Assembly (NCBI GenBank): GCA_032871835.1
Contig: CM065298.1
Location: 79,822,154 to 79,886,153, forward strand
Direction of reading: 5' to 3'
Source: Dipteronia dyeriana
Lineage: Eukaryota; Streptophyta; Magnoliopsida; Sapindales; Sapindaceae
DNA length: 64,000 nt
The translations under genes were made by a program, and so were the position numbers. This document shows, piece by piece, positions 47,813 through 58,380 of the stretch. The notes beneath the pieces were generated by a model, which ran no database searches, had not been told where the DNA came from, and saw only the letters and a program-made list of their open reading frames with translations. Every line of letters begins with the position of its first letter. The first letter of the stretch is position 1.

Positions 47813-48420
47813 GGATTGGAATTTGACCGTGATTCTAAAGAGAAAGAGAAGGAGAAAATAAACAAACGTGAGTTTTTTATGTGGTAAAACTCCGATGACC
47901 GGGGAAACGTCCACTGTTGGTTGAATGATCAACCAAGCCAAAATCCACTATGAAATTATGATGTTTACAAGCTCTCGATCTCTCTTTTTTCTCTCGGTAA
48001 TTTTCTATGAATGTTGTCTGTATCCTTTTTTTGGTGAGATTATAAGTCTATTTATATGTTTATAGAACCCTAATCTGCTTTGTACAAGTAATAGAAGATC
48101 TTTGTATTTAATTGGAATTATTTACTTGATTAAAGCTGATTGTCTTCTTTCCTGTTTTGGAGTCTTGTATTGAGATCGAATGGGACTCTAATAATGTTGC
48201 CCAATTAGGACTTATTTCCTTATAAAGAGTGTAGTCTTTTTAAAGAAATAAAGTTGTTGTCTGATTGGGAACCTTCCTTGTTTAATATTCTGTTCTTGTT
48301 TGGGATCTCTTTTTGATATGGACGTCCTCGTGCATTTTAATGACTCGACCCACGTGGGCTATACGCTGGGCTTCTATTCAGTTTTCTTCATTTTCGTCCA
48401 GAGTAAGGACAGTACCTGTT
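47813..48420 (-). mobile_element. LTR-like fragment of the rearranged Gypsy element
   Basis: The plus strand at 47870-47960 carries 'ttttttatgtggtaaaactc' and 'aaaatccactatgaaatta', a phrase common at the R-U5 end of plant LTRs when read in reverse. At 48044-48056 there is a minus-strand TATA box (complement of tctatttatatg). So it looks like a minus-oriented LTR left of the accessory gene at 49159, the place where a 3' LTR is expected. The boundaries are guesses. Confidence 0.4.
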
Positions 48421-48422
48421 GG

Positions 48423-48552
48423 TCCCGAGTAACATCATTCGTTCCCGAGTAGAAATGTCTTTTAATTAGCCCCGAGTGTCATTTAACTGATCCCGAGTAG
48501 TGTATAACGTTGATTAAACCTATATGTTTTGTTCAACATCTGCTTACTCGGG
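48423..48552 (+). repeat. Cluster of CCCGAGTA motifs
   Basis: TCCCGAGTAR-type copies lie at 48423, 48452, 48470 (CCCGAGTG) and 48492, and an inverted copy tactcggg at 48545. The cluster is about 600 bp upstream of the accessory gene TATA-like box. Confidence 0.6.
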
Positions 48553-49023
48553 TTTTCTTCTCTTCGGTGATATCTTATAGAATATTTTTTGAATGCGTAT
48601 TCGGATGTCCACCTGACAATTTATCCTCTTTGTTGATGACGTGTACATATGGTAAAATTCACATATGACAATACCCTCTTAAAATATTTTTGCTGAACTG
48701 GTTTTTACTTTGGGCAAAAGTATTTTAATCAATGTTTTCAATATCTTTTCAGTACCAGAGTAAATATCTTTTCATAATGACGTGTCTTAATGATGACCCT
48801 GTAAATTTGATTTCCCTCCTCACGTGAGATCTTTAATGACGGTGACGTTTTGGAGTTGTGACAGCGAAAGCCAGTTCTCCTTTTGAAACGTGTCTCTTGC
48901 CTCTTCATTTTTTGATATCATTTATGAGAAATGACTCTCACATTTCCTCGTGCACTGCCTACGTCATCAATCCTCATCTTTGTTTTTTCCCGCCTTGAGA
49001 TCTAGGGTTTCGTGTCATCATCT

Positions 49024-49031
49024 CTTTAAAT
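49024..49031 (+). promoter_or_regulatory. TATA-like box of the accessory gene
   Basis: CTTTAAAT lies about 130 bp before the ATG at 49159, following 'gagatctagggtttcgtg'. It is weaker than the other two boxes, but spacing agrees. Confidence 0.4.
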
Positions 49032-49158
49032 TCTTCACTGAGTGACAGTGTTGGTTCATTCTCAAAAAAATTCAGTAGAAACAATTTCCTAAACCCAGAT
49101 TTCTTTTACGCAGAAGGTCGTGACTTTCCATTGAAGATCTTGCATCAAACTTTATTCA

Positions 49159-51903
49159 ATGTTAGTTTTAATGGAGCCATCTTCCAGTCATCGTCTTTTT
49201 AATGTCGCTCTTGATGCATTAGAACGTGGGGATTTCCAGTTGGTTTCTAGCATTAGAAGATCACTGGGGGAAAACCCTGCTGATGAACCTCCATTTTTAG
49301 AAGTTGATGTTTCTGGGCTTTACCCTGACGTCACTTTTAGCCCTGTATCCAGTTCTTTATCTAGTTCTGATTCTGACATTTCTAATCACAGGGTATCTCT
49401 TCGAAGGATGGGAAAACATCAAAGTAGAAGTGAAGTCCGTAAGCATAACTCGGGTGATATTCTGATCAGGGAGCAGACTGTCAACGAGAACGACGTTGAA
49501 GAGGTGTTCAGAATATCTCGTCTTTCTTTCTCTACTACTTGCCCTAGTGGGTTTGATACCGAGCCGAATGTAGTTGGGGCAGATGAGATAGAAAAGTATC
49601 GTTCACGATTCGATCTGCCCATCTCGGTCATTCTGATTCCAGTGGATGATAGAGCTGCGTGGAATCCTCCCCTGGGCATGGTGGCAATCTACGGATCCAT
49701 ACTCTATTGTGGCATCACTCTTCCTTTTCAGCCATTTATTGTCTGGTTTCTGGCTGAAGCAGGGATTGCTCCGACTCAATTAGCCCCGAACAGCTATAAA
49801 ATTTTGATATGCATATGGAACATGTACAGCCGGATGAACCTGTAGCCGCCTTCTCCTAGTGAAATCAGGCAATTCTTTACTTTGAGGAAGTCTGGTAAGA
49901 CAGGGACTTACTTCCTCATGTCGAATCCGCCAGACTGTTGGGTCCCCAAGGGGACAAAGGTGAGTCGGGAAGCTGACATCTCTGGCGAGCCTAAAAATAG
50001 GGGTTTTATATGGGGATTCCCTACATCCAAGAAGTTCTGGAAGAACATTTGGTTTTTAACCGGAGGGAGTCTCGGGCTTGATGTTACTGTTTCAACTGGG
50101 GGTACTCAGACGGTGCTAAAAGTCCACAGTTTCTTCTGTTCTCCAGAGATATAAAACAAGAAGAAAATTGATTTCAGCGATTCTGAGCTGACCAGACTTG
50201 TTCGGGCAGCGGTTCGCACTTTGAAAAGAGGAGCAAGACTTATCTCTTTGTTGAGTCGAAGATGATTGAGATGGGCTTCTTCGAACAGATTTTGGGCTAC
50301 CGCAGGCGATGTAAGCGATTTTTATAACCTTTTCCTTTCATTGTTATCTTTTTTTTGTATTCTAACGCGGTTCCTTTTTTTTCTTCTAAGTATACGATAC
50401 GGACATCGTCTGCGATCTTTAGGCTCGCCAAGTTAAGTCAATAATTCAGGCGAGTCAGAAAAAAGCTTCCCGTCAAGGCAATGAAGGCATCGCCCCGACT
50501 GAGTCCAACGAGGAGGCTGATGCGATCGAAGAGCAAGTTCCCGAAGATGTCCCTGAGGACGTTGTTCAACAGACCGCAGGGGAGACTAGTGGTCCAAGTG
50601 GCCCCGACCGATACTCAGCTGCCAGGCGACAGGCAAGGGCAGAGTGAAGGTCTAATTGAAGAGCTTGCCGAGCTGTCTGACGCCAGTGATGGAGGTAATA
50701 CCTCTGCTGGATAGGTACCCCTAAGTCCTGAATTTTTTGAAGTTTTCCAGGATGATATTCAGAAAGATCCCGTAACTGATCTCAGTTTCCACCGCTCTTG
50801 GGGTGAGAAACTGAAATCAATCAGGTCTCCAACTCATCCTCTCAAGGTCCCTCGGATGGTCTCTTTCATCGACTTCAGCAATGAAGATATTACGGCTGAG
50901 ACTCACCCGAGTGCTGATGTTGGAGCATCGGCGGATGCGGAGGCTTCTGAGCCGAACAGGGGTTCCCCTCCCCCCGAGGTTGAAAATCTAGGGGCTGAAC
51001 CCTCGGGGGTTTCTTCACATCCTTCTCCTCAGGATATGCTGCAGGAGATGTCATCTGGTCAGGCTTTTATCGAGGGCGACGGCTGGAGCTGCTTTCGGAA
51101 TGGCTCCTTGACTAAACGCCTTCAAAACGATTTTAATGGTGCATCTTATGTAAGTTATTCTTAACTTCCTTCAGTTGCTTTACTTGTTTGGCAGATTTTT
51201 AATTGAACTTCTTTATAGATGGTGGCCGAGTTCACTGAGCTGGTTCAGACGCAGCAATATCAAGTTGATAGAATAAGACGTCTCGAAGATCAGCCGAAGA
51301 AGAGTGAGGATCAACGTGCTCAGGTCGAAACGGCTTATCAACAAGAGGTTGGTTCTGTATAAGTTTGTGCCACCACTGATTGGCGAAGCAGATTGAAGCC
51401 GAGGAGAAAGCTTCTTTGGCAGAGGAGAAGGCAACATCACTTCAAAATTTATTGTCCTCTGCCCAAGATCCATGCTTAAGGCCGAGCAGGAAGCGGAGTA
51501 GTCCAAGTCGGCATATGAGCAGAAAATCGAAGATTTGGAACGCCAGGCTCTGATAGTCGAATCCTTGTCCCGAGAAGCCAGGTTGGAACTTGAAGTCCAA
51601 AGGATGGATCGTTTTAAAATATCCCCTGCCTATGACGCCCTCCTCCTTTGGGAGTTTCAACGAGGGCTAGTTTCATCGGGCGAGTTCTTCAAAGTTAAGA
51701 ATAGGGGGACTGAGAAGGCCCGAACTAACTGGGAGTTGTCAATCAAACATCATATGGATCGGTCCTTGGAATCTCTTCAGACTCAGATGAAGGAATGGAG
51801 GGCTTACTGCCTCAGCCGAGGCAAGAAGCCTCATCACATGCATTTGGAGGTTCCATCTGAGCATTCTCTCTCGACCTTTTATGCCATGGAGAGTCAGTCG
51901 TAG
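49159..51903 (+). pseudogene. Antisense accessory gene of a Gypsy element, nearly open, with introns
   Basis: This is the best-preserved accessory gene. The first exon (49159 to about 50310) is open except for a TAG at 49843-49845 and a stop after 50152. It contains PLGMVAIYGSILYCGITLPF, QPFIVWFLAEAGIAPTQLAP and a later …KFWKNIWFLTGGSLG block, the layout of the Pfam 'putative gypsy type transposon' type. Clear GT-AG introns lie at 50311-50390 (gtaagcg…ttcttctaag) and 51150-51218 (gtaagtt…ctttatag). A third, very short one is possible at 51348-51391. Later exons are acidic and proline-rich (50856-51150), then coiled coil (EFTELVQTQQYQVDRIRRLE), then a C-terminal 122-codon frame (51535-51903). 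The start could also be the ATG at 49171. It reads opposite to the pol remnant at 53064-54803. Confidence 0.75.
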
Positions 51904-52164
51904 AGGGTGTGGTGTCTGATGTTGGGCGATCCCAAGAGAGGATTACAGCCAATGGATGGACGATTCGGCCGACACAATTGATTGGCCTTCTAATGAGAGC
52001 CTTCTCTGTGAATACGAGATGGTGCCAGACCCGAGCATTGGCAAGAGCTCCAAATCCTCACAATCCTGATTTTTGTAGATAGGATTCTGTACTTAACAAT
52101 TCTTTGTGACGAATTTTTTTGTAATGATTCTTTTAGTAAAACTGTAACCATTATTTTGAAAGAT
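51904..52164 (+). other. Probable 3' region of the accessory gene
   Basis: There is no further open frame. The sequence becomes AT-rich with 'tttgtaatgattc' and 'tgtaaccattattttg' stretches of the kind found in plant 3' ends. Confidence 0.35.
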
Positions 52165-52545
52165 CAATGATTGTACCCTCTTTTCTTTGCAGATTGTTTG
52201 AGAAATTATTTGAGTAGAGAATTAGATATACCCTCTATTCGATTCTCTTAAGCTCAATTGAATGGAAGGATTGAATTAGAGTACCCTCGTCTAGTGAAAT
52301 CCGAACTTATTAATCTATCCTTATCTAATCTCAATCGAGTGACTAATTCTGTACCATCTAGATTGGTTGCTTGAGAGAGATTAAGCACCAACTCTATACC
52401 CTCTAGGTTGGTGAGTTTATTAAGAGATTAGTCCCTTATTTTGGTAGATGTGCATTCATGAACAATCACTTGTGGTTAGCCAATACTGTACCCTCTTGAT
52501 TGGAAACTCATAAGGGATATACAACCAATGCTATACCCTCTAGAT
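52165..52545. repeat. Recurring TACCCTCTAGATTGG motif
   Basis: Copies of 'taccctctagattgg' or variants lie near 52170, 52229, 52280, 52346, 52402, 52489 and 52532. They are spaced about 43-87 bp, with AT-rich sequence between. They are all on one strand. Confidence 0.6.
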
Positions 52546-52925
52546 TGCTTACATTAGATTAATGTTCATTCATGTTAATTACCAATACACCCATTGTTTG
52601 CTAGTGTGAGCCATCAACTCCTTAGTCTTAACCATCATTTTTAAAACCCATTGCATATTAACATTCATTTCATGTTAGAATTAACTAAGGTAATTGTAGT
52701 TGCATTTTAACAATTTAACATTTCAAATTTAAAACCATTTATCTTTACCTGTTCATGCATAGTTTCAATTTAATAATAGTTAACTAGTTTTAGCTATTCA
52801 ATTTCCCTTTCCATGTGGACGATACCCTTGCTTGTCATTATACTTGTTTTCACATTTTAAGGACATAGCTAAGGACTTTATAAATATTTGTTTGACGAGC
52901 GTTTTATAACGACAAAAATAGCTCG
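52546..52925. other. AT-rich spacer with LTR-like tail
   Basis: There is no gene. 'gtggacgatacccttgcttg' followed by 'tcattatacttgttt' at about 52817-52850 is a phrase frequently found near the 3' end of plant Gypsy LTRs, so an old LTR fragment may end here. Confidence 0.35.
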
Positions 52926-53062
52926 GTCACGTATAAGCTCAAGGACATGGATGGCCGACCTATTGATCACACCTGGAATGCAGATCACTTGAGGAAGTAC
53001 TACCCCTAAACATAGGACTCATGAGCAGGCTACCTCCATTTAGGTTTCAATAAAATAGTACT
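52926..53062 (+). pseudogene. Inverted piece of Gypsy pol end
   Basis: The plus strand reads VTYKLKDMDGRPIDHTWNAD then HLRKYYP and stop at 53008. This is the last part of integrase, which in the intact neighbour is on the minus strand (39205-39290). The following bases (aggctacctcca…) match that neighbour's sequence beyond its stop. At about 53063 the sequence switches to integrase core on the minus strand, so this piece is inverted relative to the rest of its element. Confidence 0.75.
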
Positions 53063-54803
53063 ACCCCTATTCCAGCTTCGACCCACCTTGTAAAATAGTT
53101 TATCTCCACAATAGCATGCTTGGCTTGTCCTGGAGCGGTGGAAAGTGGTCCGATCAGGTCGACTCCGGACATAGCAAAGGGGTAAGGCGAGATGAGAAAT
53201 GACAAACGCTCCTGTAGGAGGTGACTCAAGTTCGAGGTCTTCTGGCACAGTTCACAGGATTGTACAAAGTCCTTTTTGTCTTGATGAATAGTTGGCCAGT
53301 AATTCCCCATGCAGAGTACCTGATATGCCAAAGCTTCCCCACCAATGTGGTTCCCGCATTCCCTAGAGTGAACCTCTCTCAACGTCTATTTGGCATCATC
53401 GGGATACAAACACCGAAGTAGGGGAAGGGACCTGCCCCTCCTGTAGAGGTGTCCGTCTACTAGACAATATCGAATAGAGAGCCTCTTAATTCTTCTGGCT
53501 TGATTGGGCTCCTCGGGAAGCATTCCTTCTTGGAGATAAACCACTATTGGATCCATCCAGCATAGCTAACGATCCAAGGTACAAATCTCCTTGCCCGCTG
53601 TTGTGCTTGGTCAGGAGATCACTTGGACGGGAACTCCCTGTGGTAGGGCTTAGTCACTATTCATAGCTATCTTGGCTAGGACATCTGCTCAATGATTCTG
53701 TTGTCGACACACTTGCTCAATATTGAATCCCTTAAATTTATTCTTAAGCAGTTGAACTAGCTTCAAGTAGGCGATCATGTTATCCCCTTTTTGGCTTATA
53801 AACCCGAGAAACTTGATTGACTATGAATAATGAGTCACTCTTGACCTGCAGACAATCGACCCCGAGCTAGATGGCTGCCTTCAACCCGGTTAGGAGGCCT
53901 TCTTACTCAGCCTCATTGTTGGTAGCCTTAAATTCGAATATGAAACAGTGGTAACACTCAGTCCTCTCTGGGTTTATTAGCATTATGCCAGCTCCTCCCC
54001 TGGTTGGCCCAGATGCTCCATTTGTGTAGAGGATCTAGGACTTGCAACCCACCAGCCAGCTGTCGAACTCTGGAATCTTCTCATGAGCTATATTTGCAAC
54101 TGCAGAGGTCGTTTAGCATGGGGGTACTGAGAACTCTGCAACAAAGTCTGCTAAAGCATGGGCTTTGATTTTGGTCCTAGGTTTATAATTTAAATCAAAT
54201 TGGGTGAGTTTCAGGGCGCATAAAACCAGTCTTCCAGATACGTCTGGCCTTTGTAAAAATTGACAGAGAGGTTGGTCTGTCACTACTGCTATTGAGTGAG
54301 CTTGAAAGTAGGAACGGAGCTTCCCTGCCAAAGTCACCAGAGCATAGGCGAGCTTCTCCAAAAGAGTATAATTTTTCTCTGGCTTGGTTAGAGCATGACT
54401 TAAGTAGTAGATATGTCGTTGGAACATATCTCTACATTCTTTGACCAAGGCCCCACTCACTGCAGTTTCTGAAACAGCCAAGTAGATTTGTAGCTCCTCT
54501 CTAGAACTTGGCTTGACTAGCAATTGAGGGCTCGTCAAATATTTCTTCAAGGCTTGAAAAGATTTCTCGCTCTCCTGGTCACATTTCATGTTTCTTCCCT
54601 ACTTGATAGCTTTGAAGAAAGAGAGACATTTATCGGTGAAGCGAGAAATGAACATGTTGAGCTCTGCTACCTGTCCGGTCAAGACTTGTACTTGTTTAAG
54701 TGATGTTGGGGATTCTAGGTCCAAGATAGCCTTGATCTTTTCTGGGTTAGCCTCTATGCCTCTCTCAAGAATGTCGCGCTTGATGATCAAAAGACTCATG
54801 TAA
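53063..54803 (-). pseudogene. Gypsy pol fragment: RT end, RNase H, integrase start
   Basis: From right to left: reverse transcriptase connection (54599-54799, ERGIEANPEKIKAILDLESP), RNase H (54113-54589, with SREELQIYLAVSETAVSGAL, TLLEKLAYALVTLAGKL and TDQPLCQFLQRPDVSGRLVL), then integrase zinc-binding domain and core start (53047-53382, HIGGEALAYQVLCMGNYWPT; SCELCQKTSN; MSGVDLIGPLSTAPGQAKHA). It stops after FTRWVEAG where the inverted piece begins. The right end breaks at 54803 before the YIDD box, against unrelated AT-rich DNA. Confidence 0.85.
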
Positions 54804-56889
54804 TTTGAGCGATCTCACTTCTCAAAGTTCTTCTTATCATTAGAAAACCTTACATTCGTAAAAAAAGTAAACTGCTCATTCCGAAGTGCAAGGTCCAGAT
54901 CCATGCAGCATAAGTATGATTTCTTACCAATCCTTAAAGTCGATCCAATTAAGCATGGGTATGGAGTTGATATTAGAATATTTTGTAGAAACACTAACTT
55001 TAAAGAGAATAAAACAAACACACAAACAAGCTCACATTAATAACAAATACGATAATTAACAAATTCAAATAATGGTAAGTCTCATCCCAAGATACCTAGC
55101 ACAACATTAATATCAAATCTTTGGATATTAATATTAATTGTAAGTGGTACACTTGTTGTAGTGATCAAACAATGACAATAATTCATGTCAAATAATAAAT
55201 CTATCTTTAGATCGACTTATTATTCACATGTGAAACTTTATAATCGTCACATGTTTACCACCACAGGTTTGTGTGCAATTCGGTCAAGTATTAACCTTCA
55301 TTTGGACCGGCTAATACCCATATGAATTTACAGACACAAACATCCAACAACTCTTATGAACAATTTATACAAGAGATGTCACTTTGGCGCTATCTTATTT
55401 CAGTTATCAATTTAGAATGATGAACTACTTTATTTAACCATAAAAGACATACCAAAAAAAAAAATTGAATTTGAGTTGATCCTAACTTTTTTTATCAAAA
55501 TTACAAAACTGCCTCATATTAAATAAAATTACAAAAAAACCCCTCAAGTTTCAGTAATTAAAAATCTGCCCAATATTTTATCAAAATCATAAAATGGCCC
55601 AATAATTTTTAATAATTAAAATTTTGCCCAATAACATTTGAAAATTACAAAGTGACCTAGTAACCTTTCAGTAATTATAAATCTGCCTAAAATGTTTTCA
55701 AAATTGCAAACTCACCCAGTACGTTTTGGTAATTATAAATTGACCCTGAAACTTTATCAAAATCACATTGGCCAAGAATAATTACAGATCAACCCTTTAA
55801 TCATATCAAATACTCCAAAAATGGCCCAGAGCAAAATCAAGCTTTATAAACCCTAGGTTCTCTTTCACCACTGCCACAACTACCACGCAGTCAACTAAAA
55901 GTGACGGCGCAAGACAGCGGACGATGACGGCGATCGATCTGGACCGAACGATCGAACGAACGAACGGCGGCTGGAGGTGGTCTTGGATTGCTCGATCTGG
56001 ACTGATCGTGGTCAACAACCAACGATCTCTTCCTCGCTGCAAATCACACGAGATCTCACCGGAATAGAGGCGTTGACCTAGAAGGATGATGGATCTGGGT
56101 TGAAACCCAACAACCCAAGAGCAACCGAGATCTAAACAAGCGTCGTTTTAAAAAAAAAAAACTTATAACCTAAAATTGAAAACTCAAATTTCCTAAATTC
56201 CTCAAGCATCGATCATGGGAGGCTTGATACCACTTGTAAGAATTTGATTACTACAAAATTTAATATGCATAGGCACATAATTCATCTCAATGTTTAACCT
56301 AAACATGTTTCTATATCATGTTTAATCAAACCCTAAATACATGTTACTAACCCATGTCAATTCAAGAGAAAGGGAAGATGAGACAAAGTGGAAGCGTACC
56401 TGAATCCATTGCCGAAGGTTGGTGGACGGGGTTGAGATCTTCTAAATTATCACGATCTTTAGGACACACAAATAATCTCTCTTTTCTGGTGATTGGGATA
56501 CAGAAAATCCAAAATTGATCGTGTAATTTGATGACCATAACCTAAATATAATAATAAGATTATTATATGTTTTGTTATTTCTAATTTGACCCCTCATCAA
56601 ATTAGAAATAGCACTCAGGTATCTATATATTAATTCCATGACAATTATATCCTTAAACCTTAAAACTTTAAATCTTAATTAGACCACTTTAATTTTATGT
56701 TTGATCAAAAAATAGCACAACATATTTACTATTTACTATTTACATGTATGGCCCCACATGTTAAAAAATTTCAACAAACAATAGTCACGTTATTAACCTA
56801 TTTAGAATTTATCTAAAACGATTATACCCTCATAATTAAACCATTGATGTTTTTGGTTAGAGTGATACTCTATCCCCTCTCGAGTCTCA
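54804..56889 (-). mobile_element. AT-rich, possibly non-autonomous LTR element remnant
   Basis: I see no protein. On the minus strand TGGTATCAAGCC (complement at 56221-56232) resembles a Copia-type primer-binding site. It is preceded by ...AAATTCTTACA, which would be the 3' tip of an LTR extending right from 56235. A degenerate alternating repeat (see 55490-55770) lies in what would be its internal region. No matching left LTR is found, so the assignment is weak. Confidence 0.35.
55490..55770. repeat. Degenerate alternating ~60-bp repeat
   Basis: Phrases like 'aaaattacaaa.tg.cc' and 'ttcagtaattataaatctgc' alternate about every 30 bp over at least four cycles. Confidence 0.6.
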
Positions 56890-57388
56890 AAATCCTGAAT
56901 AAATTGTAATATTTCATTCATATAAAAAAAAAGGTTATCTAAAACAATCTAGGGCTAATGATAAGAGTAATTGTAACATATTCAACTTGAAGATTGTCAA
57001 CAGTTAGTTTCGATAAAAGTCAACTAACGAGATGGTATATTTGTGTCATAAATTGATATGGAAAAATTTTATTTTATTTTTTTTGATATAAAATGATAGA
57101 TTTTTAATGCATTCAAATTAAATAATGCAAGAATTTTTGTTTTCTTTTTATTTAACTATTGAATTTAGAATACAGGTTAATTTATAAAACGTCTTTCAGT
57201 TAAGAATTTCTTCATTATTTGTCATCATTATTGTACTAAATTTTGCCACCTAATTATACTTGAAGTCTTGAATGGCAAATATTTTCAGATTATGCGACTG
57301 ATTTTGTGTCGGATTTTGTGAGATATGATTCTATTTTAAGCTATTAAAATTTATTAAATTTCATTGAAATCTCTAACCAAAATTTTCC

Positions 57389-57399
57389 CTATAAATTCC
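57389..57399 (+). promoter_or_regulatory. TATA box in the left arm of the palindrome
   Basis: CTATAAATTCC sits about 70 bp before the zinc-finger sequence and reads toward the palindrome centre. The right-arm counterpart reads TGTAAATTCC on the minus strand, so its TATA is altered. Confidence 0.5.
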
Positions 57400-57464
57400 A
57401 CCAAAACTACATTGATCATCACATTCAACTAAAACATATTTTCCAAGTGGTAACATGAATTTTC

Positions 57465-57828
57465 AGATAAAGAAAATGTTCAAGACCTGAAAATATGTCT
57501 TTGGACACATGAGAAAACACAAGGTGAGGCAGGCGAGGATGCTTCCTCCACCGATTTTCATGCCACCCAGCGGGGCTTCTGTAGATAAGGGTATCATCAT
57601 TGAAGAGGAGTTGGCTCCGATCCCCCTTAACTTAGCCCAACAAGTGGTTTTGCAGTCGACTTGTCCTGATGGTTTGATCATTGATCTGAACCAGCCCGGT
57701 CGAAGTTCTCATAACCAAGAAGAAGCAATGAGGTTGTTTTGGATCTTAAAGAGCTTCCACCGCCGGAGGAGAAGAAAAACCATGATGATATTCAGAACAT
57801 GGACTGCAGCTATGTTGTTGCCAATTGA
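57465..57828 (+). pseudogene. C2H2 zinc-finger/EAR-motif gene fragment, left copy
   Basis: The second half of a plant C2H2 finger is readable: KKMFKT, a TGA where tryptophan is expected, KYVFGHMRKH. It is followed by PPPIFMPPSG, then IIDLNQPGRSSHNQEEA. A 1-bp deletion near 57737 shifts the frame, and in the shifted frame the EAR-like LDLKELPPPEE follows. The stop TGA is at 57826-57828. The finger's two cysteines are not present (NFQIKK where C-x-x-C is expected). Plant C2H2 proteins with DLN/LxLxL motifs are transcriptional repressors; this copy cannot encode one. Confidence 0.7.
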
Positions 57829-57836
57829 TCGATTGA

Positions 57837-58380
57837 TCAATTGGGAGCAGCACCGCCACCATCCATGTTTTGATCATCATTTTGGTCTTTCTCCTCCTCT
57901 GGCGGCGGAAGCTCGTTGAGATCCAAAAGCAGCCTTATTGCTTCTTCTTGGTTATGAGAACTTGGACCTGGCTGGTTCAGATCAATGATCATACCATGGA
58001 GGCCTAGCCACAATAAGAGGATGTTTTGTGCTAAGTTGAGGAGGACCGTAGCCAACTCCTCTTTGTTGGTGATACCCCTCACCAGAATCCCCGCTAGGTG
58101 GCATGAAAACCGGTGGAGGAAACTCCTCGCCTCCCTCGGCTAGCATTTTCTAATGTCTACAATGACACCTTTCTAGATCTTGAACATTTTCTTACAAAGG
58201 TTGCATCTCGGTGAACCACTAGGGATTTCAATAATCTGGTAAGTTAATGATCCGATGACACCAAATTTTATCCCTGTTCGTCATCTCCTTCTTTTGATTC
58301 TCTTCCTTTCACTCTCTTGGTCTTCCCATTCTAAGGATCAGTTTTGTATTGTTGTAACTTTTAAAATAATCCTTATTAGT
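57837..58380 (-). pseudogene. C2H2 zinc-finger/EAR-motif gene fragment, right copy
   Basis: Read on the minus strand: SPRCNLCKKMFKI, a stop, KGVIVDIRKC (finger with both cysteines but without both histidines), then PPPVFMPPSG in another frame. An open stretch of 81 codons follows (58082 to 57837) with MIIDLNQPGPSSHNQEEA and LLLDLNELPPPEEEKDQ, ending PN-stop at 57837-57839. A 2-bp difference from the left copy causes the shift near 58080. Further upstream coding-like sequence (KRKRIKR-type basic stretch, about 58290-58350) exists only in this arm. The gene is tail-to-tail with the left copy; the two stop codons are 8 bp apart. Confidence 0.7.

Noticed and set aside
57837..58082. A functional small EAR-motif protein from the right palindrome arm
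   Set aside because: The open frame begins at a frameshift point relative to the other copy and lacks the zinc finger. I see no promoter directly upstream. I kept it as a pseudogene.
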